Source of the DNA: Sternotherus odoratus
Taxonomy: Eukaryota > Chordata > Testudines > Kinosternidae
Length of the DNA stretch: 64,000 nucleotides
NCBI GenBank assembly: GCA_032164245.1
Contig: JAVMKO010000010.1
Location: forward strand, 47,948,848-48,012,847
Direction of reading: 5' to 3'
Below the pieces are notes generated by a model. The model saw nothing but the letters and a program-made list of their open reading frames with translations. It was not told the DNA's origin and made no database searches. The stretch's first letter is position 1. Each line of letters starts with the position of its first letter. Position numbers and translations under genes: made by a program. Below, one piece after another: positions 44,988 through 54,935 of this stretch.

Positions 44988-45200
44988 TTAAGAGTCTAAA
45001 TCCCATTTTCAAGAGACTTGGGTATTAAGGGGAACTGGGTATGTACAGGGCCTAGCAGAATGGTCCATAAATAGGGCTCCTATGTGCAACCACAATACAA
45101 ATAATAAATAACAAAAATGGACCCTACATCTCACTGAAAGTGAATCAGACTTAGGCTCCTAAAGGTATTAGGTGGTTTTGAAAATTTTCCCCGAGATGAT
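44988..45200. repeat. Palindromic MITE with a nested SINE tail
   Basis: AAATCCCATTTTCAAGAGAC at the left and CTTAGGCTCCTAAAGGTATT with TTTTGAAAATTTTCCCC at the right form the decayed ends of a MITE. Between them (about 45043-45115) is GTACAGGGCCTAGCAGAATG ending in ATACAAATAATAAATAA, the SINE-type tail seen at 11.4 kb. Confidence 0.45.
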
Positions 45201-45884
45201 TAAGGAGGCACATGATGATAAAATAATAAAAGATAGGTTGAATAGACATTTCCAGTCTAACTTGTAATGCAAGAACAATTTCATTACCACCACCATCACT
45301 TCACAGTATTAAAGATAAACATGTAATTGTATCCTAAAGAGAAAAACCTTAAAGAGAAAACAAATATATTTGGATCTATTTGTATTCCATAGTTAGTAAA
45401 GAAATTATAAATAGCATCCCGGTTGGGGGGGGTATTTGTTTTGGGGTCTTTAGTATCAGTTTTACTAGATAATATCACAAGCAGAACAATCATGAAGCAC
45501 TGTGGATGTGGCATAAGCATCTCTAGACTTCAGAAAAAGATGAATGATATTTCAGCCTGTCCCTCTGGGATCATCTCTAAATTTTAAGCTTGATCTAGGC
45601 AGCTGTAAGTGCTTTAAGTAATCCTAGTCTGTCATTTCAACCAAACCTCTCTCAATTGTCCTTTTGTTGATTGCTAAATTGTTCCACATCATTGTTCTGT
45701 TTTAAAAATGGCATTTCTGTACTTCGCTGCTTATTATCTTATCATTTCCCCCTCTCACTTCTTGTGTCTCTTTTTCTTGCAGTCCAAAGAAACTGCTTTT
45801 ACATAGTTAGTATTATTCTTTATTATTTGCAGTGCATAACACTTACAGGACTCAGTCCCTTTGTATTAGGTGTTCCACAAAGAA
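45201..45884. other. Unassigned DNA
   Basis: No gene or repeat recognised. Confidence 0.35.
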
Positions 45885-46120
45885 TGATCCAGTGGATAGA
45901 GCACTGAAGTAGAAATTGTGAGCCCTGTGTTCCATGCCCATTTTTTCCACCAAGCTGTTGTGTGACCTTGCTCAAGTCACTTAACTTCTTTGTGCTTTAG
46001 TTTCCCTGCCACCCTTAATCTGTCTGGTCTATTTAGATCATCCCTGCCTTGAAAAGTTTACTTTCTCATACTTTGTACAGTGCATAGCACAAATTGGCCC
46101 CAGTCTCAGGGAAGTGTGAT
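45885..46120 (+). repeat. MIR/CORE-type SINE, near full length
   Basis: GATCCAGTGGATAGAGCACTG is the tRNA-like head, TGTGTGACCTTGCTCAAGTC and CACTTAACTTCTTTGTGCTT the central domain, and TTTGTACAGTGCATAGCACA the tail. All are in plus orientation and in the expected order. Confidence 0.72.
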
Positions 46121-46334
46121 GGTCTGTTATACAGGATCTCAGGATCTCTTTATGGTGTTTCAAGTCAGACACCCCAAAAACAGACATCTGAAATCACTAA
46201 TCACATTCAAAAATCTTGGCTCTAATATATAATATATATTCAGTCTGTCATCCAGATGCATGGTACAACAGAGTCAAAAAGGGACGCTGTCTTAATATGA
46301 AGTACAAATACTTTATTTATAGTTCTACTCTTAC

Positions 46335-46535
46335 TTCAGACAGCATGATCTAGTGGAAAGAGACCATAATTAGGAGTTTACCAATGCCTGAATTCTAATC
46401 CTGTTACTGATACTGATATACTATCTGGCCCTGAGCAAATTGCTTAACCTTGACTTAACTTCCCCATATCACCTTTGTAAAATGGAGATCGTTACCTATC
46501 TTATAGACAATTAGCACTTAACACACACATACTAT
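46335..46535 (+). repeat. MIR/CORE-type SINE
   Basis: ATGATCTAGTGGAAAGAGAC (head), CTGAATTCTAATCCTG (box B region), CCCTGAGCAAATTGCTTAAC (central domain) and TTGTAAAATGGAGATCGTTACC (3' part) are in MIR order on the plus strand. Confidence 0.68.
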
Positions 46536-47739
46536 GACTAATTTTGGAAGTCTCTTACATAAGGGGGTTTTGAATGACTATCCAAATTGCTATTACATTC
46601 TATACGTTAATTGGAGAAGCTGTGTTATCAAGATATTAACATATGAAATACATTAGTCCTGTCAGTTGAGTACCCGATAAAATTAAAATAAAGTTTACTG
46701 CACAGAGATAGACTGTTGGCTAATAGCTAAAAAGAAACCCCTATTGTCCTAAAGATGATGTGTAAATGAAACTATTTCATAAATGCAAAAAACTCCATAA
46801 AAGCAAGTATTCACACTGGGAATTTTATACATTGCCCCAGTACACCAGGTTGAATTGTTTGCCAGCGTCTTTAAAGAATAAAATGGGAATAATAATATTC
46901 ACACGTGAATTATTTTTAAAAACCCATTTCTTACCTGTAATTAAATCACTAATCGTGCTCAAGTCTATTGAATTACTATTCCATCTATTCCTAGGAGTTT
47001 TGTACACTATGATAATAACACTCCAGTGTATGTATCATTAAACACTGACTTTTCTCATAGGTGCATTGTTAGTGAACTCTCAAGTTTTGACAGTTATTCA
47101 AAGGAGGAAAAGAGAGAAAGCAGTTCATGAAAGCTGCCTATTGGAAGCCTTTTGAGTACAGTCACTTTCAACCACAAAGCACATATGGAAAATTTTGTTT
47201 TCTTAAGGAAATAATTCAGAGTCCATTGTACATAAGACAAGAAAAGGAAATCATGAGCCCATAATAGTTAACATGCATTTCATATCAATATAGTTAGGAT
47301 GACAAGCACACGTGACATATCCCCAGTTGAATCTAGAAGCAAGAACCATGATCTGGATCTGTTACACTAGGGGCCTTTTATCCTGCCATAGCAGAGTAAA
47401 GAGGCCTTAGCTGAAGCATAACTTATAGTCACACCTTCTGGTACAGTACCACTATATGCTCTGCTATAGTGTTCCTTAAAGAGGATATTTTTATCTCATT
47501 GGTCTCATTTTCATTTCAGAGTCTTCAGATTTTGTTTAGATAGCTGCAGATATGTCTCATTTTATTTCTGCTGTATCTTCTGCTTAACAATGGTTTGGAC
47601 AACTGAACAATATCCTAAGCGATTAGCATGCTAATGAGCATTTCCCATAAAAATAAGTTAGTCAAAAATTGCTATGCAGCTCTAATTTGAACAAGAAGTT
47701 GTAAGAGATCCTTCTCCCCCACTCTAAAGTCTAGGGTAA
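46536..47739. other. Unassigned AT-rich DNA
   Basis: A 91-codon plus-strand frame at 46766-47041 shows no motif and no splice context; it is probably chance. No repeat recognised. Confidence 0.4.
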
Positions 47740-48430
47740 AGATGTGGGGATCTCTTATGCGAAAGACAAATTCTCCCCAAGCTACTTTACCAGCCTAGGT
47801 TAAATCTTTTCCCCCAAAACCCAAACTTCTCCAGTTGGGGCTTGGAATCCACTGCCTCCATTAATGTGAGTAACCCAAAACTATGGGGTGGGGCACATTA
47901 AAACCCCAAGAGTAACACCCCCTCCCCCTTGCTACCTGGGAGAGACTCAAGCACACAGACCCTCACTAGCCGTGAGTTGTGCCCGATCCAAAGCTAGGAC
48001 AACTCTAAGGGAAATAAACAGACAATTCTTAGAACAAAAAAATGGTTTAATAAAGAAAGAGAAAAGCTTACAACTTACACAGACTTCACAGATACTCAAG
48101 TCCTAGCCTTAACCCGCCTTAACCCCTCCCTTGGGATTTCTCTCCCTGATGAGGTTAAGACACCATAGATTGATTACAAGCTTATACAATTAACAATTTC
48201 ACTTACTGCCAGGCTGACTTAGAAACTTATCAAGGGATGAGTAGAAAGGTGATTCATTTCCCCAGAGCTGGGGAGAAGATGGAGACAGGCTGTGTGCCCG
48301 GGAAAAAGTGAAACTAAACTTTTGTCTTTAGAAATTTTCATCCCCAATACATCATTCCCTCTTCTGCTTCAGGTTAACCCTTTACAGGTAAAACAGTAAT
48401 TCTAAGGCACTTCATACTTATGACAGAAGT
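47740..48430. other. Possible old LTR relic, not resolved
   Basis: The block from GTGGGGATCTCTTATGCG to ACTTCATACTTATGAC has LTR-like wording: CCTAGCCTTAACCCGCC, GGTTTAATAAAGAAAG with an AATAAA at about 48048, and CCTTTACAGGTAAAAC. It resembles turtle LTR relics that I recall, but no ends or duplications are seen. No coding sequence. Confidence 0.28.
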
Positions 48431-48724
48431 GTTACAATATTTGTATCTACCATGGAAATGGACCAAATTTATAATGTGGGTAATTTTTAAATGAATAATT
48501 ATCAGTACTGTTTTATTAAAATGTAATAGATGAATAGACTGTGGATAATACTCATGTTTCTATATTTAAAGAAAACAGCCTTTAAAATATATTGGAATAG
48601 CAAAACTTCATCATTCTGAATTACCAGGTGGTTGTTTATAAATGCAGTTCATAGAACAAGCATCACTAGAACTGTTAAGCTATATAAATACCTTGAAAAC
48701 GTAATAATGGTCATCAAATAGTTC
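48431..48724. other. Unassigned AT-rich DNA
   Basis: No gene or repeat recognised. Confidence 0.35.
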
Positions 48725-48732
48725 ACTTAAAT

Positions 48733-49531
48733 CAGGGGTGGGGAACCTCTAGCCCGCGGGCTTTATACGGCCCGCTAAAGCATTCCATCCGGACCGCGCG
48801 CGTCCCTGGCCGGCGGCTCCCCGAGGCGCCTCCCGGCCCCTTCGCTGAGCACGGAGCCGCCCCCGCCTGGCGGCCCGGTGCAGCTCCGCGCTCGGCGAAG
48901 GGGCCAGGAAGCGCCTGGGGGAGCTGCCAGCGCCACGCGGCCACCATTAGCCGGGCGGGGTAAGGAGGAGCCGCAGGGAGCTGACAGTCAAGGGGGCATT
49001 GGGGGGGGAGGCTGGGCAGGCGGGGAGGGGGCGGGAGACTAGGCTGGATGGGGTGGGTGAGGCGTGGGTGCGGGAGGGAAGGAGGTTTGGTGGGGGGGAG
49101 GCTGGGCTGGGCTGGGCGGGTCAGGCATGGGGGGGCAGGAGGCTGGGTTGGGAGTGGGAGTGGGAGGGGGGAGGAGGTTAGGTTCGGTGGGATGGGCCGG
49201 GCCGGGCAGGGGTGGGGGAGGAAAGGCGGTTAGATGGGGGGAGGCTGGGCAGGGGTAAAGGAAGATCACCCCCTACACCCAGGCTGATAACGGGAGCTGA
49301 TTGGGGCAGGCAGCAGGACCCCAGCTGGCAAGGGGCCAGTGGAGGAAACCCCAAAGCAGTGCAGGGCTAAGCACTCCGCCTGCCACTGCTTTGGGGTTTC
49401 CCCCGCTGGCCCCTTGCCAGCTGGGTCTCAACTCCCATTGCCAGCCTGGGCTTCCTCGGGGGGGGGGGGGGCATGAATGACATTATAAATGTCCAAATGG
49501 CCCTTGGCAGAAAAAAGGTTCCCCACCCCTG
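48733..49531. mobile_element. Nonautonomous hAT element (CAGGGGTGGGGAACCT)
   Basis: CAGGGGTGGGGAACCT and AGGTTCCCCACCCCTG are exact 16-bp inverted repeats, with identical flanks ACTTAAAT at 48725-48732 and 49532-49539. CGGCCCGCTAAAG inside the left end is typical of Charlie-like hATs. The 799-bp body is G/C-rich with a GGGGGAGGCTGGGCAGG-type minisatellite and an inverted repeat near 49330-49420 (AACCCCAAAGCAGT facing CACTGCTTTGGGGTTTC). There is no transposase. The intact duplication implies a fairly recent insertion. Confidence 0.96.
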
Positions 49532-49539
49532 ACTTAAAT

Positions 49540-50607
49540 AATTATCTTTGAGATATGGCATAGCTGATTTGAAAGATACTACTGGTCATTGGATAATGAC
49601 GGCGAAGGGAACAGGAAACTGTGGCTCCTCTAACATCTTGGAAATTATCCTTGGAAGAAAATGCTCTGGGTATCCTACAACTTCTTTCATATGAGCAGAT
49701 TGCTATTCCTACGCAGAGCCTGGTTGAGTTGGTGAGGCTCCAAGAGACTCTGAAGCAGTCTTCCCTTCTTGATAAGTAATTGTCACAACTAGAGATATTT
49801 TAGGGGATGGAGGGGACCTAAAGTGACTGAAATTCTCTTATACTCCATTCTTTAAAAAGATCAGGAATAATTTTCTGACTGGCAGCTGCTGGAGGAAATT
49901 TGTCATTTGATCAGCTCTCATTATTAAATATTGGTCTTCCTCCGTTACCATTAGCAGACACAAATATGTGTTTGACTTCTGTGCTTGCTGAATTAATGTT
50001 TATCACTCTTCACTGATTAAAGCCTAATCTTGTGAGTATGTGTGAGAGGAAGGAACCTGATATAATTGATGAAGGAAATTATGGCTAAATACACATGTCC
50101 TTAAAAGGCAGCCACCCACTGATTAACTTTCTGTAGAGATAAGAATGTAGAATGGATTGATGCAGATGAAACTGATAGTAGTATATCAGCATGAGGTCCA
50201 TTTACTTTTCCACCTTAAAGGGGGGGAAAAAAGAGACACGGGTGTAATGTTAAATTCAGGTTGTTAAAAATGTTGCTAGTTAATTTTGGGAAATAGATTT
50301 TACTGGCTCAAAAAATAGAATCCCCTACAATCAAAAAGAAAAACAACAACAACAAATCTGTAATTCTTTTTGTTGTAACTAGGACCATTTTTAAGTGTTT
50401 TAAGAAACAGATATGGATGTGACCTGAATAGTGGATAGCAATGTATGCAGTTATTCCCCTGACTGTACAGGTAGAATAGGAGGTGAAACTCTGGCTCAAC
50501 CAACATTCGTTCCATGATGCAGTGACCAATGAAGCAGGGGAAATGATCTGTTCCAGGGAGCACAGAACAAAGGAGAAACTGGAACCAGTTTGTGATTCTA
50601 AAGGTAT
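49540..50607. other. Unassigned AT-rich DNA
   Basis: No gene or repeat recognised. Confidence 0.4.
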
Positions 50608-50615
50608 GTCTAGAC

Positions 50616-51328
50616 CAGGGTTTCTCAAACTGGGGTTCGCAACCCCCCGGGGGGTCGCCGAGCGCTCCCCAGGGAGTTGCGAGCTCCTGCCACTGCAACT
50701 CGCGGCGACTAGGGCTGGGGCGCAGCCGGCAGCCCGCCCGCGGCGGGCGGGCTGCCAGTTGCGCCCCAGCCCCCAGTCCCCGCAGCGGGTGGGCTCCCGG
50801 CTGTGCGGTGGCCCCCAGTCCCCCCAGCTGGTGGGCTGGCACGCACCCAGCAGCCCGCCCGTGGTGGAGATGGGGGGGGGCGGCGCGCACCCGGCAGCCC
50901 GCCGGCAGCGGCGGGGACTGGGGGCCGGGCGGACCCTGAAGCCCGCCGGCAGCGGCGGGGACTGGGGGCTGGGCAGACCCGGCAGCTCGCTGACAGCGGC
51001 GGGGACTGGGGGCTGGGCAGACCTGGCAGCCCGCCAGCAGCAGAGGGGACTGGAGGCCGGGAGGACCCGGCAGCCCGCCGGCAGCAGCGGGGAATGGGGG
51101 CCGGGCGGACCCTGAAGCCCGCCCCCAGCCGCGGGGACTAGGTCCGGGGTGCAGCCGGCAGCCCAGTGGGGGAAGGGGGGGTTGTGCGGGGGGGGGGGAG
51201 GGCTTGGGCGCAGGAGGGTCGGCGCTTTTTTTAAAAAAAAAAATCCTGCGGCTTTTCCGCGGAGGGGTTGCGAGGGGTCTCCAGAGCACAAAAAGGGGTC
51301 ACAGTCTCAACAAGTTTGAGAACCGCTG
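50616..51328 (+). mobile_element. Nonautonomous hAT element (CAGGGTTTCTCAAACTGG)
   Basis: The left end CAGGGTTTCTCAAACTGG and right end AAGTTTGAGAACCGCTG are inverted, with identical 8-bp flanks GTCTAGAC at 50608-50615 and 51329-51336. Next to each end is GGTCG or GGGGTTGCGA-type text. The 713-bp body is a GC-rich minisatellite (GGCGGGGACTGGGGGC units) with a T-run/A-run and GCGGCTTTTCCGC near the 3' side. Long frames of more than 320 codons run antisense through it but consist of repeat-derived Pro/Gly/Ala-rich text with no domain. A truncated relative lies at 9230-9969. Confidence 0.96.
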
Positions 51329-51461
51329 GTCTAGACTGCAACACATGTAGACATATCTTAGCTAGCTTGAACAACAACAACAGTGGGGTCACAGCAGAAT
51401 GGGTGGCAGTATAGACTGTACAAGCCTACCAAGGAATCTGAGTATGTGCTGAAGCGCTGAA

Positions 51462-51665
51462 GTAACAGAGAGTCCTGTGGCACCTTAAAGACTAACTAAA
51501 GTATTGAAGCATAAGCTTTCGTGGGCTAATACCCACTTCGTCGGATGCAGTGGGTATTAGCCCACGAAAGCTTATGCTTCAATACTTTAGTCAGTCTTTA
51601 AGGTGCCACAGGACTCTTTGTTACCTCTGCTATTCCAGACTAATACGGCTACCTCTCTGATTCTG
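51462..51665. repeat. Large inverted repeat of the AAGCTTTCGTGG family
   Basis: Arms of about 75 bp, starting GAGTCCTGTGGCACCTTAAA on the left and ending TTTAAGGTGCCACAGGACTC on the right, pair almost perfectly around TCGTCGGATGC (51538-51548). One or two mismatches are visible over the arms (GTTAACAG/AAAGAG and ACTAAC/GTCAGT positions). The right arm continues into CTATTCCAGACTAATACGG, the head of the same family. A single-arm copy is at 20779-20868 and another inverted copy at 60229-60364. Confidence 0.88.
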
Positions 51666-51916
51666 AACTGCTGAAGACTCAGATATACTCTGAGTCACCA
51701 TCTATGTTCTGCTTCTTAGAGCTTGTCGCAAGTTCATAACTGAGTCCTTGTATATTACTGTTACTTTTGTTTCATTTAGAGACTAATTTTGTAAAATACA
51801 ACAAAGTGTTTCATTAGTGAAATAGTCACACATAATCCACCTCTCATTTAGATGGATTCAGCTCATATTCCATTCCACATGATCCATCAGTTTCAGTTTA
51901 TTAGTTTATAATACTA
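51666..51916. other. Unassigned AT-rich DNA
   Basis: No gene or repeat recognised. Confidence 0.35.
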
Positions 51917-51959
51917 CTAGTGTAAAAGCCCGTGGACACGGGCCAATGGAAACGGCTCG

Positions 51960-52320
51960 CGCCCCCCCCCCCACTCGCTAAGCTCTCTCCCCCCTCCCCC
52001 CCACTCCAACGCCTCCCCCCTCCCCAACGCACGCCCCCCATCGCCCAGCTCCCTCCCCAACCCACACCCAGCTCCCTCCCTCCCCCCCAACACCCCCCGC
52101 TCAGCTCCCTCCCCCCCAATGCCCCACGCTCAGCTCCCTCCCCCCCATGCTCAGCTCCCTCCCCCCCAACGCCCCCCTCGCTCAGCTCCCTCCCCCCCAA
52201 AACCCCCCTCACTCAGCTCCCTCCCCCCCAACGCCCCCCTCGCTCAGCTCCCTCCCCCCCAATGACCCCCCTCGCTCAGCTCCCCCCCCAATAACCCCCC
52301 CTCGCTCAGCTCCCTCCCTC
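51960..52320. repeat. Minisatellite, CTCAGCTCCCTCCCCCCAA units
   Basis: At least nine units of roughly 27-32 bp begin CTCAGCTCCCTC and end in a run of C with AACGCCCCCCTCG. Both strands stay open across it, giving artefact frames rich in proline, serine and leucine. Confidence 0.9.
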
Positions 52321-52329
52321 AGGTTCAAA

Positions 52330-52870
52330 ATAATAAGTAAGAAGAAGAACCCCCCCCATCCCCCGAGCGGTCTGGCTTACCCACCCCCGCCTGGCTGCGT
52401 GTGCTTGGCACTGAGTGATCCCGGGGAAGGGCTCGTGTAGGTGGTCCCTAGCGGAGCTGGTTTGCTGCAATCCGCCCAACTTCAGCACCCAGCCGGCAGG
52501 GAGAGCGAGCGAGGGGGAGGGAGGCAGGGAGCGAGCGCACATGAGCCTTGCCACTCACGCTGGACCCAGCAGAGCCGCTGGAGTTTCCCCGCTTCTCCTC
52601 CCGCGGCGTGAGTCACTCCCAGACCCGTGCCTCCGCTTCCTACCCGGGGAGCTGGCCCTGAGAAGGCTGGCGGAGAGCCCCAGGGAGTGGTCCGGAGGGG
52701 GATGCACTGAGAGAACCGGTGCTGTTGGCCCGAGGGCTCTAGGAATGAGGCTCCAGCCAAACATGGGTGCTTGTGGGAAGGGAGACTCGATCTGTTCTTA
52801 AATCACTTGGCTCTGGGCAGGAGTGAGTATGGGCTGTGTGTGCCAGTGGGGCGCTGACCCCCTCACTGAG
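52330..52870. other. CpG-rich Helitron cargo of unknown origin
   Basis: This stretch has normal sequence complexity, many CpGs and no stop-free frame with a recognisable domain. Helitrons often carry host promoter or 5' exon fragments, which is a possible origin. I cannot name a source gene. Confidence 0.4.
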
Positions 52871-53113
52871 TCCAGCTGTGTTTTGTATGGAGAGCAGGGG
52901 CAGCTTGGGACAGGCGCCTCCTTTTCTGGTTCTGAAGTGGAAATAAATGTCATGGATAAATACAGAAGTGAATACTATTAAATGGTACCTCAGCCACCTT
53001 GTATCTCAGGGCTAAATACAGTGCGGGGGGGGGAGGGAAGCTAGCTGGACCTAGACCGGGCCGTCTCTATGGCCCGCGGCGGCGGATGCAAGGCGGCCAT
53101 TTTGTGCCTCCGA

Positions 53114-53131
53114 ACTACACCTCCCAGCATG
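53114..53131 (+). promoter_or_regulatory. Candidate ZNF143/SBS-like motif in Helitron 5' region
   Basis: ACTACACCTCCCAGCATG closely matches the ACTACAATTCCCAGCATGC consensus bound by ZNF143/THAP11 in vertebrate promoters, with two changes in the AATT part. It lies in CpG-containing DNA about 70 bp from the element's 5' end, close to GCGCATG. Binding is not shown by sequence alone. Confidence 0.38.
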
Positions 53132-53216
53132 ATGTTCGTCTGGGCCGTCTCTACTGCGCATGACGGCTTCACACCGTTCGCTTGTCTTTTATAATATAGG
53201 ATAGTATGGTTAAATA

Positions 53217-53567
53217 CAGGCTTGTCCAACCCGCGGCCCGTAGGCTGCATGTGGCCCAGGATGGCTATGAATACGGCCCAACACAAAATCATAAACTTAC
53301 AACGTTATGAGATTACGTCCACAAATAACGGAGTATTATTCGTAATTTGCATTATAATTGCAAACAGTTCAACCAAAAAACCGAAAAACGGATAAAATTG
53401 ACTAATAAAATAAAGAGCGAGAGGACTCTAATGTCGCGTAAAATGAATTGTGACAAAGAATTTGTGTATAGTAGGCATAACGCGTGGCCCAAGACAACTC
53501 GTGTGGCCCAAGACAACTCGTCTTCTTCCAATGTGGCGCAGGAAAGCCAAAAGATTGGACACCCATG
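53217..53567 (+). mobile_element. hAT element relic (CAGGCTTGTCCAACCCGCGG)
   Basis: CAGGCTTGTCCAACCCGCGG and AAGATTGGACACCCATG are inverted ends. The flanks GTTAAATA (53209-53216) and GTTTAATA (53568-53575) match at seven of eight bases. CCCGTAGGCTGCATGTGGCC near the left end is typical of Charlie-type hATs. The internal frame contains CNKEFVYSR-like text with a repeated TGGCCCAAGACAACTCGTC unit, but no transposase catalytic region. The neighbouring Helitron ends only 15 bp away. Confidence 0.88.
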
Positions 53568-53989
53568 GTTTAATAATTGCTGCAGTTGAAATACTGCATC
53601 CCTCCCAAGGGTAGAAAGAGACATTTTGTCCCAATAGTGTCTGGTGCAGAATTATTTTAATCTATCCATACCATTGAATTACTGTGATAGAGAGTTATAT
53701 TTAATCCATACAAATTGATTAAATTCAACAGGAAATATCTTAAAGGACTTTGACCCAATCATTGTCTGTCTGTCCTCCATTTTTAGTTAGATTTTATATT
53801 TGGGAAAAAATCATGTAAATTGTTTATTTTTTGATATCTTCTTCTTTCATATGCCAACTTGAAAAGCAACATTAAAGGTCAATGTCAAATTGCCATCTAA
53901 TCTATGGTTTCATCTGATATGAAATGAATCAGGCTGCTTCTCTGGAAGAAGGTTTAATAGATGGTTTGGACATCTCCACATTCACACAT
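53568..53989. other. Unassigned AT-rich DNA
   Basis: No gene or repeat recognised. Confidence 0.35.
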
Positions 53990-54935
53990 CAGGCTACACT
54001 TGGTGTAGCAGGTAATTGTAACACCGTGTGAGGTTCTGATGTAGATCTGTTATCCATATCTTACATGGCATGGTGAAGTCCGGTGGTCAGTCTGTAGGAT
54101 ACAGGGTCTTGATTCTTAATCCCACTGTTCTCCCTCATCTTCTACCACTTGTCTTTTGGTGACAGCTGTTTCAAGAGCTTTGCTCACTAACCAGAAAGTG
54201 TTCCCAGATTTAAGGTGACATCACAGAGTGGTTTGGAGATCTTCAGAGATGAGCAAGTCTAGGTTCATTATCATTCAGTCATAGTCACATATTATTGTTG
54301 CTTCTCTTCAGAAGGATGGTGATAAAATATGCATGAGGAGCGAAACCAGACTGTCATTGCTGACTTCAGCAGTCCTGTGACAGTTCTCAGAACCGTGTTC
54401 AAGTGCACATTGACAAGTTTCATATTATTGCCTTCTGCCCATACTGGTATACAATAGTCAGCTGTGAGAAGATGAGGGCCAAGATTGCTGCTCGAAAGGT
54501 ATGAACAGCCAGTTTGGGATTATATTGTTTCTTTCCATTATCTTGGCAGCAATCTTCATCGGGCGTTGGTAGCATGTGAGGCTGTGATGCAGAACCACTC
54601 CAAGATATTTCAGGAAATCCTAGTGCCTGAGTTTGAAGTTGTACAAAATGACATTCAGGTGCTTGTTTGCATGCTGGTTGCTCAGGTGGGATGTGGAGAC
54701 AGCTCTTTTCTGAGGGTTTGATCAAAGTCACCATAGTCAATCATCTTCAGTATTTTCAGATCTTCTGTAAGGATGCATTCCACATGGGTGAAAGTGCTAA
54801 CTTGCATGGCTAGGGAGAGATCATCCACATAACCATATTTCTGTGAGTGGGTCAATGGCATGTCTCTGATATTTTTTGGATATAAAAATGCACCATTTGT
54901 CAAATGTGTGAGTGCAGATACAGTGTTCACAAAAC
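53990..54935 (-). mobile_element. Jockey-like non-LTR retrotransposon, palm and thumb remnant
   Basis: The minus strand has PKNIRDMPLTHSQKYG, then the reverse-transcriptase active-site box YVDD at 54820-54831, followed by LSLAMQ and ECILTEDL. Frameshifts then lead to text ending in TADYCIPVWAEGNNMKLV and HLNTVLRTVTGLLKSA, corresponding to AEYC.PVW and the MR.ISG.. block of Jockey-type elements. The order and wording match the copy at 41235-42215, which starts farther downstream. Multiple frameshifts and stops show it is dead. No ends or target duplications are visible. Confidence 0.78.

Larger units (their letters stand above)
51917..53201 (-). mobile_element. Nonautonomous Helitron with C-rich and CpG-rich cargo
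   Basis: On the minus strand the element starts TCCTATATTATAAAAGAC and ends TTTTACACTAG. Just inside the end, GCCCGTG and CACGGGC form a perfect 7-bp hairpin with a 2-base loop (51928-51943), seven bases from CTAG (51917-51920). It lies between A (51916) and T (53202) without duplication. TC start, hairpin, CTRR end and A/T target together are diagnostic. Internally, about 51960-52320 is a minisatellite of CTCAGCTCCCTCCCCCCAA units. From about 52330 to 52870 there is higher-complexity CpG-rich DNA. No RepHel protein is encoded. Confidence 0.88.

Noticed and set aside
46766..47041. A 91-codon plus-strand frame with a hydrophobic end
   Set aside because: AT-rich hydrophobic text is expected by chance; no supporting signals.
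50300..51291. Two overlapping minus-strand frames of 327-329 codons
   Set aside because: They run through the GC-rich minisatellite of the hAT at 50616-51328, are Pro/Gly/Ala/Arg-rich in both frames, contain no domain and extend into AT-rich non-coding flank. Lack of stops follows from base composition.
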